64,000 nt of DNA, from assembly GCF_000282515.1 (NCBI RefSeq), contig NZ_AKJD01000064.1, positions 16,578-80,577 of the forward strand, written 5' to 3'. Source of the DNA: Pseudomonas sp. GM80 (GTDB lineage Bacteria > Pseudomonadota > Gammaproteobacteria > Pseudomonadales > Pseudomonadaceae). A model generated the notes under the pieces. It ran no database searches, had not been told where the DNA came from, and saw nothing but the letters and a program-made list of their open reading frames with translations. The position numbers and the translations under genes are program-made. Shown one piece after another: positions 25,939-35,798 of this stretch (position 1 is its first letter; every line of letters starts with the position of its first letter).

Positions 25939-27291
25939 CTAACGCATGTGCAGGATGATCGGGCTGCTGCTGGCCGGATCGGTGTGTTCACGCAGCTTGG
26001 CAACCGTCTGCGCATCCACATCACCGCCCTGATTGCCCCAGGTGCTGCGCATGAAGGTCAGCACTTCGGCAATCTGCTGATCCGACAACTGCTCACGGAA
26101 GGCCGGCATGCGATAGGCGTCCGGCACCCCGGCAGCGACAACACGCTGCGAACCATTGAGGGTGATGTTGATCGCCGAGGCGCTTTCCTTGGCCAGTGCA
26201 GAAGTCGCGCCGGCCAGCGGCGGCATCCATTGCGCTTGACCCTTGCCGTCCAGACCATGACAGGAGGCACAGCGCGTCACGTAGGTATGAGCACCGGACG
26301 CGTCCAGACGTTCCGCTGCCGAAACCGCCTGATACTGCCAAGGTGCGCCATCCCGCTCGCGATCCCCGGGCAGCGACTTCAGATAACGGGCAATGGCCGT
26401 CAGATCGTCATCGCTCATGAACTGCGTGGAGTTGTTGAACGCTTCGGTCATCGAACCGTAGACCACCGCATGTTTATTGCGACCGGTCTTGAGGAACTGC
26501 ACGATCTGCGCCTCGCTCCAGCGGCCCAGGCCGGTGTTGTGATCATCACGCAGGCTCGGCGCGTACCAGCCATCGAGCAAGGCGCCGGCGAGGAACGGCG
26601 CAGCGGATTCATCCAGTGCCTTCTCGTTGAACGCCAGGCCGCGCGGGGTATGGCAACTGCCGCAATGCCCGGCGCCCTGAACGAGGTAAGCGCCGCGGTT
26701 CCACGTTTCATCCTGCGACGGTTTGGCGGCATACGGTTGGGCATCGACAAACACGCCGTTCCACAGTGCGATCGGCCAGCGCAGGTTCAGCGGAAAGGGA
26801 ATGGCACTCGGGATGTTCGCCTGTTTCACCGGCGCCACGCCTTTCATGAAGAACGCATACAGCGCCCGCACATCGTCATCGCTCAGCTTGGCATAGGACG
26901 GGTAGGGCATCGCCGGGTACAGACGGCGACTGTCGGGTGCCACGCCATGGCGCACGGCGCGGTCGAAGTCCGCGAGGCTGTAGTGACCGATACCGGTTTG
27001 CGTGTCCGGGGTGATATTGGTCGCATGGATCGCGCCCAGCGGCGTGGCCATTTCCAGGCCACCGGCAAATGGCGCACCGCCCGGCACACTGTGGCAGGCC
27101 ACACAGTCACTCAGCCTGGCGACGTATTCGCCCCGTGCGACCAGTGCCGGGTCGATGTCGGCCACGGCCGTCTGATGGTTTTCGAGAGGCGAGGCGGGCT
27201 CGCGAGTGACATACCAGGCCAGCAGGCCTGCCGCGACCAGGCACGGCACTGCCAGCCAGCCAGCGGTTCTTGCGAATCGGCTGTTATTCAT
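25939..27291 (-). CDS. Tri-haem cytochrome c, electron acceptor of the molybdenum hydroxylase
   Basis: A 450-residue exported protein with one N-terminal membrane segment or signal (WLAVPCLVAAGLLAWYV) and three haem-c motifs, CVACH, CGSCH and CASCH, each opening a cytochrome c domain. This is the layout of the cytochrome subunits of membrane alcohol and aldehyde dehydrogenases. Its gene lies 17 bases after that of the molybdenum subunit, so it most likely passes electrons from that enzyme to the respiratory chain at the periplasmic face. Confidence 0.88.
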   Translation of the reverse strand: MNNSRFARTAGWLAVPCLVAAGLLAWYVTREPASPLENHQTAVADIDPALVARGEYVARLSDCVACHSVPGGAPFAGGLEMATPLGAIHATNITPDTQTGIGHYSLADFDRAVRHGVAPDSRRLYPAMPYPSYAKLSDDDVRALYAFFMKGVAPVKQANIPSAIPFPLNLRWPIALWNGVFVDAQPYAAKPSQDETWNRGAYLVQGAGHCGSCHTPRGLAFNEKALDESAAPFLAGALLDGWYAPSLRDDHNTGLGRWSEAQIVQFLKTGRNKHAVVYGSMTEAFNNSTQFMSDDDLTAIARYLKSLPGDRERDGAPWQYQAVSAAERLDASGAHTYVTRCASCHGLDGKGQAQWMPPLAGATSALAKESASAINITLNGSQRVVAAGVPDAYRMPAFREQLSDQQIAEVLTFMRSTWGNQGGDVDAQTVAKLREHTDPASSSPIILHMR

Positions 27292-27308
27292 GAACGCTCC
27301 GGCGCTGA

Positions 27309-29564
27309 TCAGGTGAAAGTGTGTCGGCTCATGGGCAGGCTGCGCACCCGCTGACCGGTTAGCCTTGCCACCGCGTTAGCGACGGCGGGCGCGACCGCAG
27401 GCAACGGTGGTTCGCCGATGCCGCCCATTTTTTCTCCACTCTCGACCACACGCACGTGTACCCGCGCCATCCGCGCAGGCGGCAGGATCGGATACAGGTC
27501 GTAGTTGCGCGCCCGGGGTTTGCCATCAATCCACACGGCTTCTTCCACCAGCGTCTGCGACAGTCCCAGCGCCACGGCGCCGTTCACCTGAGCCTCGACA
27601 ATCGCCGGGTTAACGATGCTGCCGGGATCAATTGACTGCCAGATGTCGTGTACCTTGACCTGGCCGTTCTCGATGGACACCTCGGCGATCACCGCCGTCT
27701 CTGTACCAAACGGCGAAGCCATGGCCACGCCGCGCGCCCGTCGGCTGCCATCCTCAGCGGTAAACGGTCCGCGCTTCCAGCCGCCCGACAGTTCATCCAC
27801 CGCTTGCAGCAGCGTGGTCAGGCGTTTGTTGTCGCGCAGCAAATGCAGACGCAAGTCGAACGGGTCTTTGCCGCCCTTGTCAGCGAGTTCATCAAGGAAC
27901 GATTCATAGAAGAAGTCGTTCAGCGAGTTGCCCACCGAACGCCAGTAACCGAGCATCGCCGGGCCTTTGACGTAGATCTGCGCGATGCGTTTGTTGGGGA
28001 TCGCGTAGGACTTGCCCGACAAGCCTTCAAGCGCCGTAGGGTCGAGTTTCTCCCCTTGCTTGCCGGCGAGGGCCTCGGTCGGCCCTTCGGTGGCACTGAC
28101 CGCTTCGATTGCCAGCGGCCAGCCGTCGTTGTCCAGCGCAGCGCGAAAATTCACCGCGGCAACCGGACGGAGCACGTCACGCAGGAACTCTTCCTCGCGA
28201 CTCCAGATCAGTTTGACCGGTCGGCCGACCGCTTTGGCCAGCGCGATCGCCTGAGGGTAGGGACTGGCGGAGTCGTAGAGAAAATGCCGACCGAAGAACC
28301 CGCCCAGCAGCGGCGAATGCAAGGTGATGCGTGAAAGATCGAGGCCCGTGCGTTTGGCGATGTCCGCGCGGAACATGTCCGGCGCCTGATTCGGCAACCA
28401 GACTTCCAGCGAACCGTCCGGGTTGAATCGAGCCAGTGCCGAAGGTGGCTCCAACTGTCCGTGGTTCAGGTATTGGTTGTGGTAAGTGGCGTCGATGCGG
28501 GTCTTGGTTTCCTTGAGGATCGACGCCACGTCGCCTTGGTTTTCATCATCTTTGGCCGGGCCTTTATCTTCAGCGAGGCGCTTGAACCAGGCATCGCTGG
28601 AAAAGTCGGCGGGCATCGGCCGCACGTTGCTGTCGGCCGTTGGCTCTTGCCAATCGACCTGAATCGCCTCGACTGCACGCTTGGCGTGCCACCAGCGCTC
28701 GGCGACCACCGCCACGGCGCCCGGCAGACGATGCACGGAATGCACGCCTTTCATTGCCTTGACCTGGTCTTCGTTGCGCAGCTTGCCCACCGTCATCCCC
28801 AGGCGCGGGGCGTGTTGCACGGCGGCATGGAGCATGTCGTCGACTTTCAGATCAATGCTGTAGAGCGCCTTGCCCGTGGATTTATCGTAGGCATCGACGC
28901 GCTTCACCGGTTTGCCGATCCAGCGGAACGTGCTCGGATCCCGCAGCGTCACGGAGGCCGGATCGGGAACCGGCAGATCCATCGCGCGCTCGGCCAGCTC
29001 ACCGTAAGCCAGCGAGCGGCCCGACTTGGCGTGCACGACTTTGCCGGGCTCGGTGCTCAACTCACTCACCGGCACCCCGAGCTGCTGCGCGCCCGCCTGC
29101 AACAACATGGCGCGGGCGAGGGCGCCGAGGCGGCGCATGACCGGGTAACTCATGCGCACCGACATGCTGCCGCCGGTGATGCGCATGCCGTTGTCCATCA
29201 CCACATAAGCCTCGCCGGGTGGGGCGGCTTCGACGAGGAAGGTCGCCGGGTCGGCATCCAGCTCTTCACCGACGATCTGCGCCATCGCGGTGAACGTGCC
29301 TTGTCCGCCTTCCATGAACGGGCAGAGCAGGCGCACGCGATTGTCCGGGCGGATTTCCAGAAACGCCGGGACCTGCGTGCCGCGCTCGGCACTGGCCACT
29401 GCAGCCGCTGCTTGCACGCGTGTCGAGCCGAGCGGCAGGCCAAAGCCGAGGACCAGTGCGCCGACGGCGGTGCCGGTCAGGAAACGTCTGCGCGATACAT
29501 TGATCGGTTCGTGCAGATCAAGCGCCGAGGCTTGCTGTGAAGGGTCGATACGAACGTTCATCAC
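27309..29564 (-). CDS. Xanthine-oxidase-family molybdopterin-binding subunit (Tat-exported)
   Basis: The 751-residue large subunit of a molybdenum hydroxylase, of the isoquinoline 1-oxidoreductase/aldehyde dehydrogenase branch. A twin-arginine signal (INVSRRRFLTGTAVGALVLG) is followed by the molybdopterin domains, with GQGTFTAMAQIVGEE, GGFFGRHFLYD and the C-terminal GGIGEPPLPAVAPAVANAV carrying the catalytic Glu. It is made with a 2Fe-2S subunit, a cytochrome c and XdhC. The substrate (an aldehyde or N-heteroaromatic) cannot be read from sequence. Confidence 0.87.
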   Translation of the reverse strand: MMNVRIDPSQQASALDLHEPINVSRRRFLTGTAVGALVLGFGLPLGSTRVQAAAAVASAERGTQVPAFLEIRPDNRVRLLCPFMEGGQGTFTAMAQIVGEELDADPATFLVEAAPPGEAYVVMDNGMRITGGSMSVRMSYPVMRRLGALARAMLLQAGAQQLGVPVSELSTEPGKVVHAKSGRSLAYGELAERAMDLPVPDPASVTLRDPSTFRWIGKPVKRVDAYDKSTGKALYSIDLKVDDMLHAAVQHAPRLGMTVGKLRNEDQVKAMKGVHSVHRLPGAVAVVAERWWHAKRAVEAIQVDWQEPTADSNVRPMPADFSSDAWFKRLAEDKGPAKDDENQGDVASILKETKTRIDATYHNQYLNHGQLEPPSALARFNPDGSLEVWLPNQAPDMFRADIAKRTGLDLSRITLHSPLLGGFFGRHFLYDSASPYPQAIALAKAVGRPVKLIWSREEEFLRDVLRPVAAVNFRAALDNDGWPLAIEAVSATEGPTEALAGKQGEKLDPTALEGLSGKSYAIPNKRIAQIYVKGPAMLGYWRSVGNSLNDFFYESFLDELADKGGKDPFDLRLHLLRDNKRLTTLLQAVDELSGGWKRGPFTAEDGSRRARGVAMASPFGTETAVIAEVSIENGQVKVHDIWQSIDPGSIVNPAIVEAQVNGAVALGLSQTLVEEAVWIDGKPRARNYDLYPILPPARMARVHVRVVESGEKMGGIGEPPLPAVAPAVANAVARLTGQRVRSLPMSRHTFT

Positions 29565-30016
29565 GCTTCTCCCTTGCCGGCAAGCTCATGCACCGCAGCA
29601 TGGATGGCGTTGTACGTGCCACACCGGCACAGATTGACCATCGCCGCCTCGATCTGCGCATCACTCGGCGCGGGGTTTTGTTTGAGCAGCGCGGTGGCGG
29701 CCATCACCTGCCCGGACTGGCAGTAACCGCATTGGGCGACCTGCAGATCGACCCAGGTCGAGACCACCCGTTTGCCCACTTCATCGGCTTCGATGGCTTC
29801 AATGGTGGTGACTTCCCGGCCGACCACACCGGCCACCGGGGTGACGCACGAGCGCACCACATTGCCGTCCACCAGCACCGAGCAGGCGCCGCATTGCGCC
29901 AGACCGCAGCCGTACTTGGTGCCGGTCATGCCCAGATCATCGCGGATCACCCACAGCAGGGGCGTATCGGCGTCGGCATCGACCTGATAGGTCTTCTGGT
30001 TGATTCGTAGTTCCAT
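29561..30016 (-). CDS. 2Fe-2S subunit of the molybdenum hydroxylase
   Basis: A 151-residue protein with a plant-type 2Fe-2S site (GCGLAQCGACSVLVDG) and the second C-terminal 2Fe-2S cluster (CGYCQSG ... NLCRCGTY), as in small subunits of xanthine-oxidase-family enzymes. It overlaps the large-subunit gene by four bases (ATGA), so it is the first gene of the operon. It has no signal of its own and probably travels through Tat bound to the large subunit. Confidence 0.92.
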   Translation of the reverse strand: MELRINQKTYQVDADADTPLLWVIRDDLGMTGTKYGCGLAQCGACSVLVDGNVVRSCVTPVAGVVGREVTTIEAIEADEVGKRVVSTWVDLQVAQCGYCQSGQVMAATALLKQNPAPSDAQIEAAMVNLCRCGTYNAIHAAVHELAGKGEA

Positions 30017-30104
30017 GGTTCACCCGCTTGATCATCGGTTGAGGTGCTTTGTTATTAGCGGTGACACGCGGCGAGGCGCATCACCGGTGAAGCTGGTTGT
30101 TCGT

Positions 30105-31037
30105 TCAAATCGTTGCGGTGCCGAGCGCTTCTGCCTCAAGGGGTTGCCCACGCAGCAGCGCCATGTCACGACTTGGCGCGGTGCCGAACAGACGGCCGTA
30201 TTCGCGGCTGAATTGCGAAGGACTTTCATACCCGACGGCAAATGCCGCCCGCGAAACGTCCAGGCGCTCCATCAGCATCAGCCGACGGGCCTCGTTCAGA
30301 CGCATCCACTTCTGGTACTGCAGCGGACTCATGCCAGTCAGTTGGCGAAAGTGCAGGTGAAAAGTAGGCGCGCTCATCTGCACCCGCGCGGCCAGATCGT
30401 CGATACGCAGGGCAGCGGTGTAGTTGACCTTCAGCCAGTCGATGGCTTTGGCGATGCGGTACCCCTGACCGTCGACGGCAGTGATCTGCCGCAACCGCGC
30501 GCCTTGATCGGTGTTGAGCAGTCGATAGTGAATTTCGCGCAGAATCAGCGGCGCCAGCACCGGGATCGCCTCCGGCTCATCGAGCAATGCCAGCAGGCGA
30601 TCGAGCGCGCCTTCCAGGGCGGACGACAGGCTGCCGATCCCGGCGCCCGTCCCCGTTGATTGCTGGCGCTTGGCGGGCAAGCCACTTTTGGTGATGACCT
30701 CGGCGAGCATGCTGACATCCAGTTTCAGCACGAGGCCGACACAGGGCTGTGTGGGGCTGGCGAGCATCACTTCGGAGTTGGCGGGCAGATCCAGCGAGGT
30801 GACCAGAAACCGCGAAGGGTCATAGCTATAACCCTCACCACCGACCCACAGGCGTTTTTCGCCACGGCCCACCAGAATCAGGCTCGGTTCGATCATGCAC
30901 ACGGCGGGGGGCGCCGGCTGGTCGCGGCGAAACAGCGACAGGCCGGGTATGGCGGTGGCGAAGTCACCCGGTGCGTTCACGCGCGGGTCGATGTTCAACG
31001 CCAGCGTTGATTCATGGCGCGGGGAGATATGAATCAT
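30105..31037 (-). CDS. AraC-family regulator
   Basis: A 310-residue regulator with an AraC N-terminal sensor domain (LILVGRGEKRLWVGGEGYSYD) and C-terminal double helix-turn-helix (RIDDLAARVQMSAPTFHLHF, FAVGYESPSQFSREYGRLFG). I start at ATG 31037 because AACAGGAGCGACC stands in front; an upstream in-frame ATG at 31094 has none. It is transcribed in the same direction as the molybdenum hydroxylase operon, 88 bases before it, and is a likely regulator. Confidence 0.85.
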   Translation of the reverse strand: MIHISPRHESTLALNIDPRVNAPGDFATAIPGLSLFRRDQPAPPAVCMIEPSLILVGRGEKRLWVGGEGYSYDPSRFLVTSLDLPANSEVMLASPTQPCVGLVLKLDVSMLAEVITKSGLPAKRQQSTGTGAGIGSLSSALEGALDRLLALLDEPEAIPVLAPLILREIHYRLLNTDQGARLRQITAVDGQGYRIAKAIDWLKVNYTAALRIDDLAARVQMSAPTFHLHFRQLTGMSPLQYQKWMRLNEARRLMLMERLDVSRAAFAVGYESPSQFSREYGRLFGTAPSRDMALLRGQPLEAEALGTATI

Positions 31038-31269
31038 GGTCGGTCGCTCCTGTTGAGCGAACTCTAATCCGCCGGGCAGACGTTTCCTATCCATCCCCCT
31101 CCATCCTCAGAGGATCAGGCAAGCATTCAAGAGGAATGCGCTAGAGCAGCAGCGGATCGACCGGGAGAATGTGTCGAACTGTTACAGGGGCATGCCCTTG
31201 CAGGCATCCAATCGTTCCAACCCCTGCGCATCACTCCTCTACGCTTTTCGTGCAACACAGGTAGTTCTC

Positions 31270-32469
31270 ATGACAATTGCTTCTACAGACAAACGCGGCT
31301 GGAGCGCCGTGCTGGCCATGTCGTTGGCCGCATTCGCTTTGGTCGCTTCAGAATTCATGCCCGTCAGTCTGCTGACGCCCATTGCGGCCGATCTGCACAT
31401 CACCGAAGGCCAGGCCGGGCAGGGGATTTCGGTGTCCGGTGGCTTTGCCTTGATCACCAGCCTGTTGATTGCCTCGGTCGCCGCGCGCGTCGAGCGCAAG
31501 AGGTTATTGCTGTCTCTGACCTTGCTGATGATCGTTTCAGGCACGGTCGTCGCGCTCGCGCCGGGTTACCCTTCCTTCATGATTGGACGAGCCTTGATCG
31601 GGATAGCCATCGGCGGGTTCTGGTCATTGTCGGCGGCGACTGCCATGCGTCTGGTACCGCCGGAGCAAGTGTCCCGAGCGCTGGCGATCGTCAATAGTGG
31701 TAACGCTCTGGCGACGGTCATCGCAGCCCCGGCGGGCAGCTTTCTTGGCTCGTTGATCGGCTGGCGCGGTGCATTTTTCTGTGTGGTTCCGGTCGCGGCG
31801 CTGGCGGCCGTGTGGCTGATGATCAGTCTTCCGTCTTTCAAGGCCGAGAAACCTCGGGCGGGCAGCGGCAACGTGCTGCGCCTGATGAAACGGCTGCCGG
31901 TTGCGCTGGGGATGGTCGCCGTCAGCGTATTTTTCATGGGGCAGTTCATGTTGTTCACGTACCTGCGGCCATTTCTGGAGGGCGTGACAGGGGTCAGTGT
32001 CTCAACACTGTCGTTCATGCTGCTGGGGCTGGGACTTGCAGGTTTTATCGGCACCTTTCTGATCGAAAGATTCATCGGCAATGGCCTCTACCGCACGCTG
32101 ACCATTATCCCTCTGATCATGGCGGTCATCGCACTGGCCCTGGTGAACTTCGGTGCCTCACCGCTGTTGACCGCGTTGCTGCTCGGTCTGTGGGGGCTGG
32201 TCGCCACTGCGGCTCCCGTAGGCTGGTGGACATGGCTGGCCCAGACCCTTCCTGATGATGCCGAAGCCGGTGGCGGCTTGCTGGTGGCCATCGTGCAACT
32301 GGCGATCGCCGCAGGGGCCATCGTCGGCGGCCTGGCGTTTGATCTGAGCGGGTACAAAGCCACATTCGAGCTCAGTGCGGTCGTGTTGGTGGCAGCGTCC
32401 GTGCTTGCGTGGCTGGCGGGTCGTAGTGCCGATGAAGTTCATCTTGCCGGGTCGAACGCGGCAGCCTGA
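31270..32469 (+). CDS. MFS exporter, NepI-like
   Basis: A 399-residue major-facilitator protein of the drug:H+ antiporter 1 family. The N-terminus (WSAVLAMSLAAFALVASEFMPVSLL...) resembles E. coli NepI, a purine ribonucleoside exporter, including the EF[M/L]PVSLLTP motif. Twelve membrane segments can be counted. I start at ATG 31270; an upstream start at 31171 adds a polar tail. It is divergent from the AraC gene. The substrate is inferred only by resemblance. Confidence 0.82.
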   Translation: MTIASTDKRGWSAVLAMSLAAFALVASEFMPVSLLTPIAADLHITEGQAGQGISVSGGFALITSLLIASVAARVERKRLLLSLTLLMIVSGTVVALAPGYPSFMIGRALIGIAIGGFWSLSAATAMRLVPPEQVSRALAIVNSGNALATVIAAPAGSFLGSLIGWRGAFFCVVPVAALAAVWLMISLPSFKAEKPRAGSGNVLRLMKRLPVALGMVAVSVFFMGQFMLFTYLRPFLEGVTGVSVSTLSFMLLGLGLAGFIGTFLIERFIGNGLYRTLTIIPLIMAVIALALVNFGASPLLTALLLGLWGLVATAAPVGWWTWLAQTLPDDAEAGGGLLVAIVQLAIAAGAIVGGLAFDLSGYKATFELSAVVLVAASVLAWLAGRSADEVHLAGSNAAA

Positions 32470-32784
32470 CGAGTCCGTGTGCCGGCTTATTCTGGCGATT
32501 TTAATCCGTGCATCGGCGAGTCCTGTGGCCATGGCTAATGCTCATCGCTGAACGCAAGCCCTGTTCGAATGGCGCCATACAAAATGGCGCCTGCGATGCA
32601 AAGCCGTTGCTGAAAAAGCAATAGTCATTTGCGATTCCGCCGGATTGTTGCCGCCATCCCCCGAAGTTAGCATCGGTTCATCGTTGCAACTCACCAGGCC
32701 TTTGGCGCGAGTTCGAGACAGTCCGCATCGTCAACCTGTCGCTCCGCTGATCGTCATTACTCTCGATCTACTTCGGATACTCCA
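32470..32784. other. Intergenic gap with one small hairpin
   Basis: No gene is seen. A 7-bp palindrome (GGCGCCA ... TGGCGCC, 32571-32591) without a T-run follows the exporter gene. The promoter of the reductase gene presumably lies in the last 150 bases. Confidence 0.5.
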
Positions 32785-33915
32785 ATGTCGACACTCTTCA
32801 ATGAATTGCGCCTGGGCGACACCACGCTCAAAAACCGTATCGTCATGGCGCCGCTGACCCGTTCGCGTGCACCGCATGACGCCGCCGATGAACGCGTGGC
32901 GTTGTATTACGCACAACGTGCCACTGCAGGCTTGATCGTCAGTGAGGGCACGCCGATTTCCCGTGAGGGTCAGGGTTATCTGTTCAACCCAGGTATCTTC
33001 ACTGCCGAGCAGATCGCTGGCTGGCGCCTCACTACCGACTCGGTGCATGCGGTGGGTGGCAAGATGTTTGCGCAGATCTGGCACGTCGGTCGCGTCTCGC
33101 ATCCGTCGATTCAGGACGGTGGAAAACTGCCGGTGAGCGCCACGTCGAAGCGAGCAGTCGGCGCGACAGCGTTCGGTTATGACGCTGACGGCAAGCCGGC
33201 GCTGGTAGAGCCGCCGGCGCCACGCCAACTGGAAACGGCCGAGGTTTCGCGGATCGTCGGCGAGTTTGCGCAGGCTGCGGAAAACGCGATCGAGGCGGGT
33301 TTCGATGGCGTGGAAATTCACGGCGCCAATGGTTATTTGTTCGAGCAGTTCATGAACCCGCTGGTCAATGACCGAACCGATCAGTACTCGGCGGATCAGC
33401 TGGAGAATCGTCTGCGCTTTACGCTGGAAGTGATCGATGCCGTGGTTGCGCGGATTGGCGCAGGCCGAGTCGGTATTCGTATTTCGCCGTATGGCCAGTT
33501 GTTCGATATGCCGCTGTATGAGCAGATCGATGAAACCTATACCGCACTGGCAACAGAGATTGGCGCGCGGCAGTTGGCTTACGTGCATGTGATGGATCAG
33601 TCCGGGTTTCCTGCGCCGGGTACCGAGGGCGGTGGCGGCGGGCCGAAGGCAACATTCCTTGATTTGCTGTCGACCATCCAATCGAAACTGCCGGACACGG
33701 CGCTGATTCTGGCGGGCGGCATGTCGCGCCAGCGTGCGGAGGATCTGATCAAGGACGGCATCATCGACCTCGCCGCGTTCGGCACCGCTTACATCAGCAA
33801 CCCTGATCTGGTGGCGCGGCTGCAAAACAACTGGCCGCTGACCGAAGCCAGGCGTGAAACCTTCTACGGCGGCGGGGCCGAGGGTTATGTAGATTACCCG
33901 CCTTACAAAGGCTAA
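32785..33915 (+). CDS. Old-yellow-enzyme family alkene reductase
   Basis: A 376-residue FMN-dependent NAD(P)H:flavin oxidoreductase (NemA/XenB group), which reduces activated C=C bonds, nitro compounds and N-ethylmaleimide. Signatures: LKNRIVMAPLTRSRA at the N-terminus, QIWHVGRVSHP, GFDGVEIHGANGYLFEQFM with the substrate-binding His/Asn, and DLAAFGTAYISNPDL. The length is normal. It is followed by a terminator, so it is probably transcribed alone. Confidence 0.9.
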   Translation: MSTLFNELRLGDTTLKNRIVMAPLTRSRAPHDAADERVALYYAQRATAGLIVSEGTPISREGQGYLFNPGIFTAEQIAGWRLTTDSVHAVGGKMFAQIWHVGRVSHPSIQDGGKLPVSATSKRAVGATAFGYDADGKPALVEPPAPRQLETAEVSRIVGEFAQAAENAIEAGFDGVEIHGANGYLFEQFMNPLVNDRTDQYSADQLENRLRFTLEVIDAVVARIGAGRVGIRISPYGQLFDMPLYEQIDETYTALATEIGARQLAYVHVMDQSGFPAPGTEGGGGGPKATFLDLLSTIQSKLPDTALILAGGMSRQRAEDLIKDGIIDLAAFGTAYISNPDLVARLQNNWPLTEARRETFYGGGAEGYVDYPPYKG

Positions 33916-33933
33916 GTAGCCGCTGAAGTATTG

Positions 33934-33968
33934 GCAGCCGCCACCGTTATTCGGGGCGGCTGCTTTTT
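33934..33968 (+). terminator. Rho-independent terminator
   Basis: The 9-bp stem GCAGCCGCC / GGCGGCTGC is followed by TTTTTCA, after the reductase gene. Confidence 0.85.
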
Positions 33969-34064
33969 CATGTCTGCTGCAAACAGCCCTGAAAAAATCT
34001 CGCGGCGGGACAAGCAGACGAAGTTCTGCTGTAGTTCAAATCAACTCGATGATCGGAATTCCTT

Positions 34065-35015
34065 ATGCACCTCAAAGCGCACCGGTACTTCGCCATGGTC
34101 GCCGTGACTGGAAGCTTTTCGGCGACAGCTCGGCACTTCCGCGTGCCGGCGTCCTCCGTTTCGCGATTCATCGCGGCGCTGGAGCGCGAGGTCGGTCAGC
34201 AGCTGCTGTATCGAAATACTCGTGCGGTCAAACTGACGGACGCGGGGGAGCGCTATTACCTGCAGATCCGTGAAGTGCTCGAACTGCTCGATGCCGCCGA
34301 TGAGGAAATCACCGGCAAAGGGGGCGAGGTTCGTGGACTGGTGCGGATTAACGCGCCGGTTGCGTTCGGCAGCCTGCACATCGTCAAACTGTTGAACGGA
34401 CTGTATGAGCAGTATCCCGAGCTGACGGTCGAGCTGACGGTCACCGATGCTTTTATCGACCCGATTCAGGAGGGCGCCGACATTATTTTTCGGGTCGGAC
34501 GATTGGGCGACTCTGGATTGATCGGCCGCAAAATCTGCGATCAGCAATACGTCTTGTGTGCCAGTGCAGACTATATAGCGAAGTATGGCCAACCCGCGTC
34601 GCCGCAGGAGCTGCGCAATCATGCCTGCCTGGTCTACAAGGGGACCGGCGGGGCGCAACGCTGGTACTTCAGAAAGCCTGGCAGCGACGCGGCCGAGCTC
34701 ATCGACGTCCACGGCCCGCTTCGAAGCAACAATGGTCAGGTCTTGGTGGAAGCCGCGCTGGCGGGCAGGGGGATCGTGTTTTTTCCGTCCTGGCTGTTCG
34801 GTCGCGAGAGTTTCGTCAGCCGGCAGCTCATTCGGCTTTTACCGGATTGGGAAGGATCGGTGGAGCAAACGCCCAGTCAGATCCATCTGCTTTCGCCGGA
34901 GAATCGTCTGCGTTCGCAGAAGGTACGCGCGGTATGGGACTACTTCATTAAAGCGATCGGCACTCCGCCTTATTGGGATGATTTGGCGGATTCTCGGGGC
35001 GAGGGTGATGTTTAG
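34065..35015 (+). CDS. LysR-family regulator
   Basis: A 316-residue LysR regulator. The helix-turn-helix reads HRYFAMVAVTGSFSATARHF followed by VPASSVSRFIAALEREVG and LLYRNTRAVKLTDAGERYY. The effector domain shows GLVRINAPVAFG. It resembles the CrgA/YhjC group of regulators, which often control neighbouring oxidoreductases. The reductase gene at 32785 lies upstream on the same strand, so a link is possible but not shown. Confidence 0.87.
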   Translation: MHLKAHRYFAMVAVTGSFSATARHFRVPASSVSRFIAALEREVGQQLLYRNTRAVKLTDAGERYYLQIREVLELLDAADEEITGKGGEVRGLVRINAPVAFGSLHIVKLLNGLYEQYPELTVELTVTDAFIDPIQEGADIIFRVGRLGDSGLIGRKICDQQYVLCASADYIAKYGQPASPQELRNHACLVYKGTGGAQRWYFRKPGSDAAELIDVHGPLRSNNGQVLVEAALAGRGIVFFPSWLFGRESFVSRQLIRLLPDWEGSVEQTPSQIHLLSPENRLRSQKVRAVWDYFIKAIGTPPYWDDLADSRGEGDV

Positions 35016-35242
35016 GCGTTTCAAAATTCTGACCGATTGCGGCATGCCATCCTCGCACTGACCAACACCATTTGGCCGCCGGAATGAAAGCACTTTGAAA
35101 TTCAAAAGTGCTCGATGGCTAGCGTTCAAATCTTCCAAACGCCGGATGCATTCTTTCACTCCAAAGCCCACGCAATGACGCCATTCGCCCGAATGCGAAC
35201 GCTGGGCTCCACGTATTTGCCTAAGGCCTATCGCGTGAGTAG

Positions 35243-35264
35243 AATGCGATTAATTATCAATTAT
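35243..35264 (+). promoter_or_regulatory. Possible Fur box before the ECF sigma gene
   Basis: The AT-rich stretch AATGCGATTAATTATCAATT, about 20 bases before the sigma-factor ATG, resembles the GATAAT-repeat Fur operator in part. The position fits iron control of a FecI-type gene. The match is imperfect. Confidence 0.4.
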
Positions 35265-35282
35265 GTACTTTCCGGGATTCCG

Positions 35283-35798
35283 ATGGGCAGCGACGAAACG
35301 CTAGGTACTGCAGATCTGGGGCTGCTTTATCGCACCCACCATTCGTGGTTACACGGCTGGCTGATCCGACGCATTGGATGTCGCGATAACGCTGCAGATC
35401 TGGCGCAGGACACCTTTGTACGTCTGCTCAAATCGCGTCAGTCCAGCCCCTTGCGCGAGCCACGCGCCTATTTGAGCAGCATCGCCCGCGGGCTGATGAT
35501 CGATCAGTATCGTCGTCGCGAACTCGAACGTGCCTACCTGGAAAGCGTCACGCTGCTGCCTCAACACGAGGTTCCCTCGGAAGAAAGCCGGCTGCTGATT
35601 CTGGATGCGCTCGAGCGCATAGACCGCATGCTCGGTTTGCTCAAACCGAGAGTTCGCCAAGCGTTTTTATTCGCCCGACTCGACGGTCTGACGTGCGCGC
35701 AAATCGCCGAAAAGCTGGGTGTTTCCCGCGCGACGGTGGAACGCGACCTGGCCACGGCCCTGCAACATTGCTATCGCTTGCGTTATGTCGAGTCGTGA
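35283..35798 (+). CDS. FecI-type ECF sigma factor
   Basis: A 171-residue extracytoplasmic-function sigma factor. Region 2 shows LYRTHHSWLHGWLIRRIGC and NAADLAQDTFVRLL; region 4 shows LKPRVRQAFLFARLDGLTCAQIAEKLGVSRATVERDL. I start at ATG 35283, which gives the standard FecI length; the frame is open from 35115 but that tail is not family-like. The gene overlaps the anti-sigma gene by 14 bases, and a siderophore receptor gene follows, so it should drive that receptor. Confidence 0.9.
   Translation: MGSDETLGTADLGLLYRTHHSWLHGWLIRRIGCRDNAADLAQDTFVRLLKSRQSSPLREPRAYLSSIARGLMIDQYRRRELERAYLESVTLLPQHEVPSEESRLLILDALERIDRMLGLLKPRVRQAFLFARLDGLTCAQIAEKLGVSRATVERDLATALQHCYRLRYVES

Noticed and set aside
25687..27354. 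555-codon plus-strand frame over the cytochrome c and XdhC genes
   Set aside because: The three CxxCH motifs and the XdhC domains are on the minus strand; this frame is a shadow.
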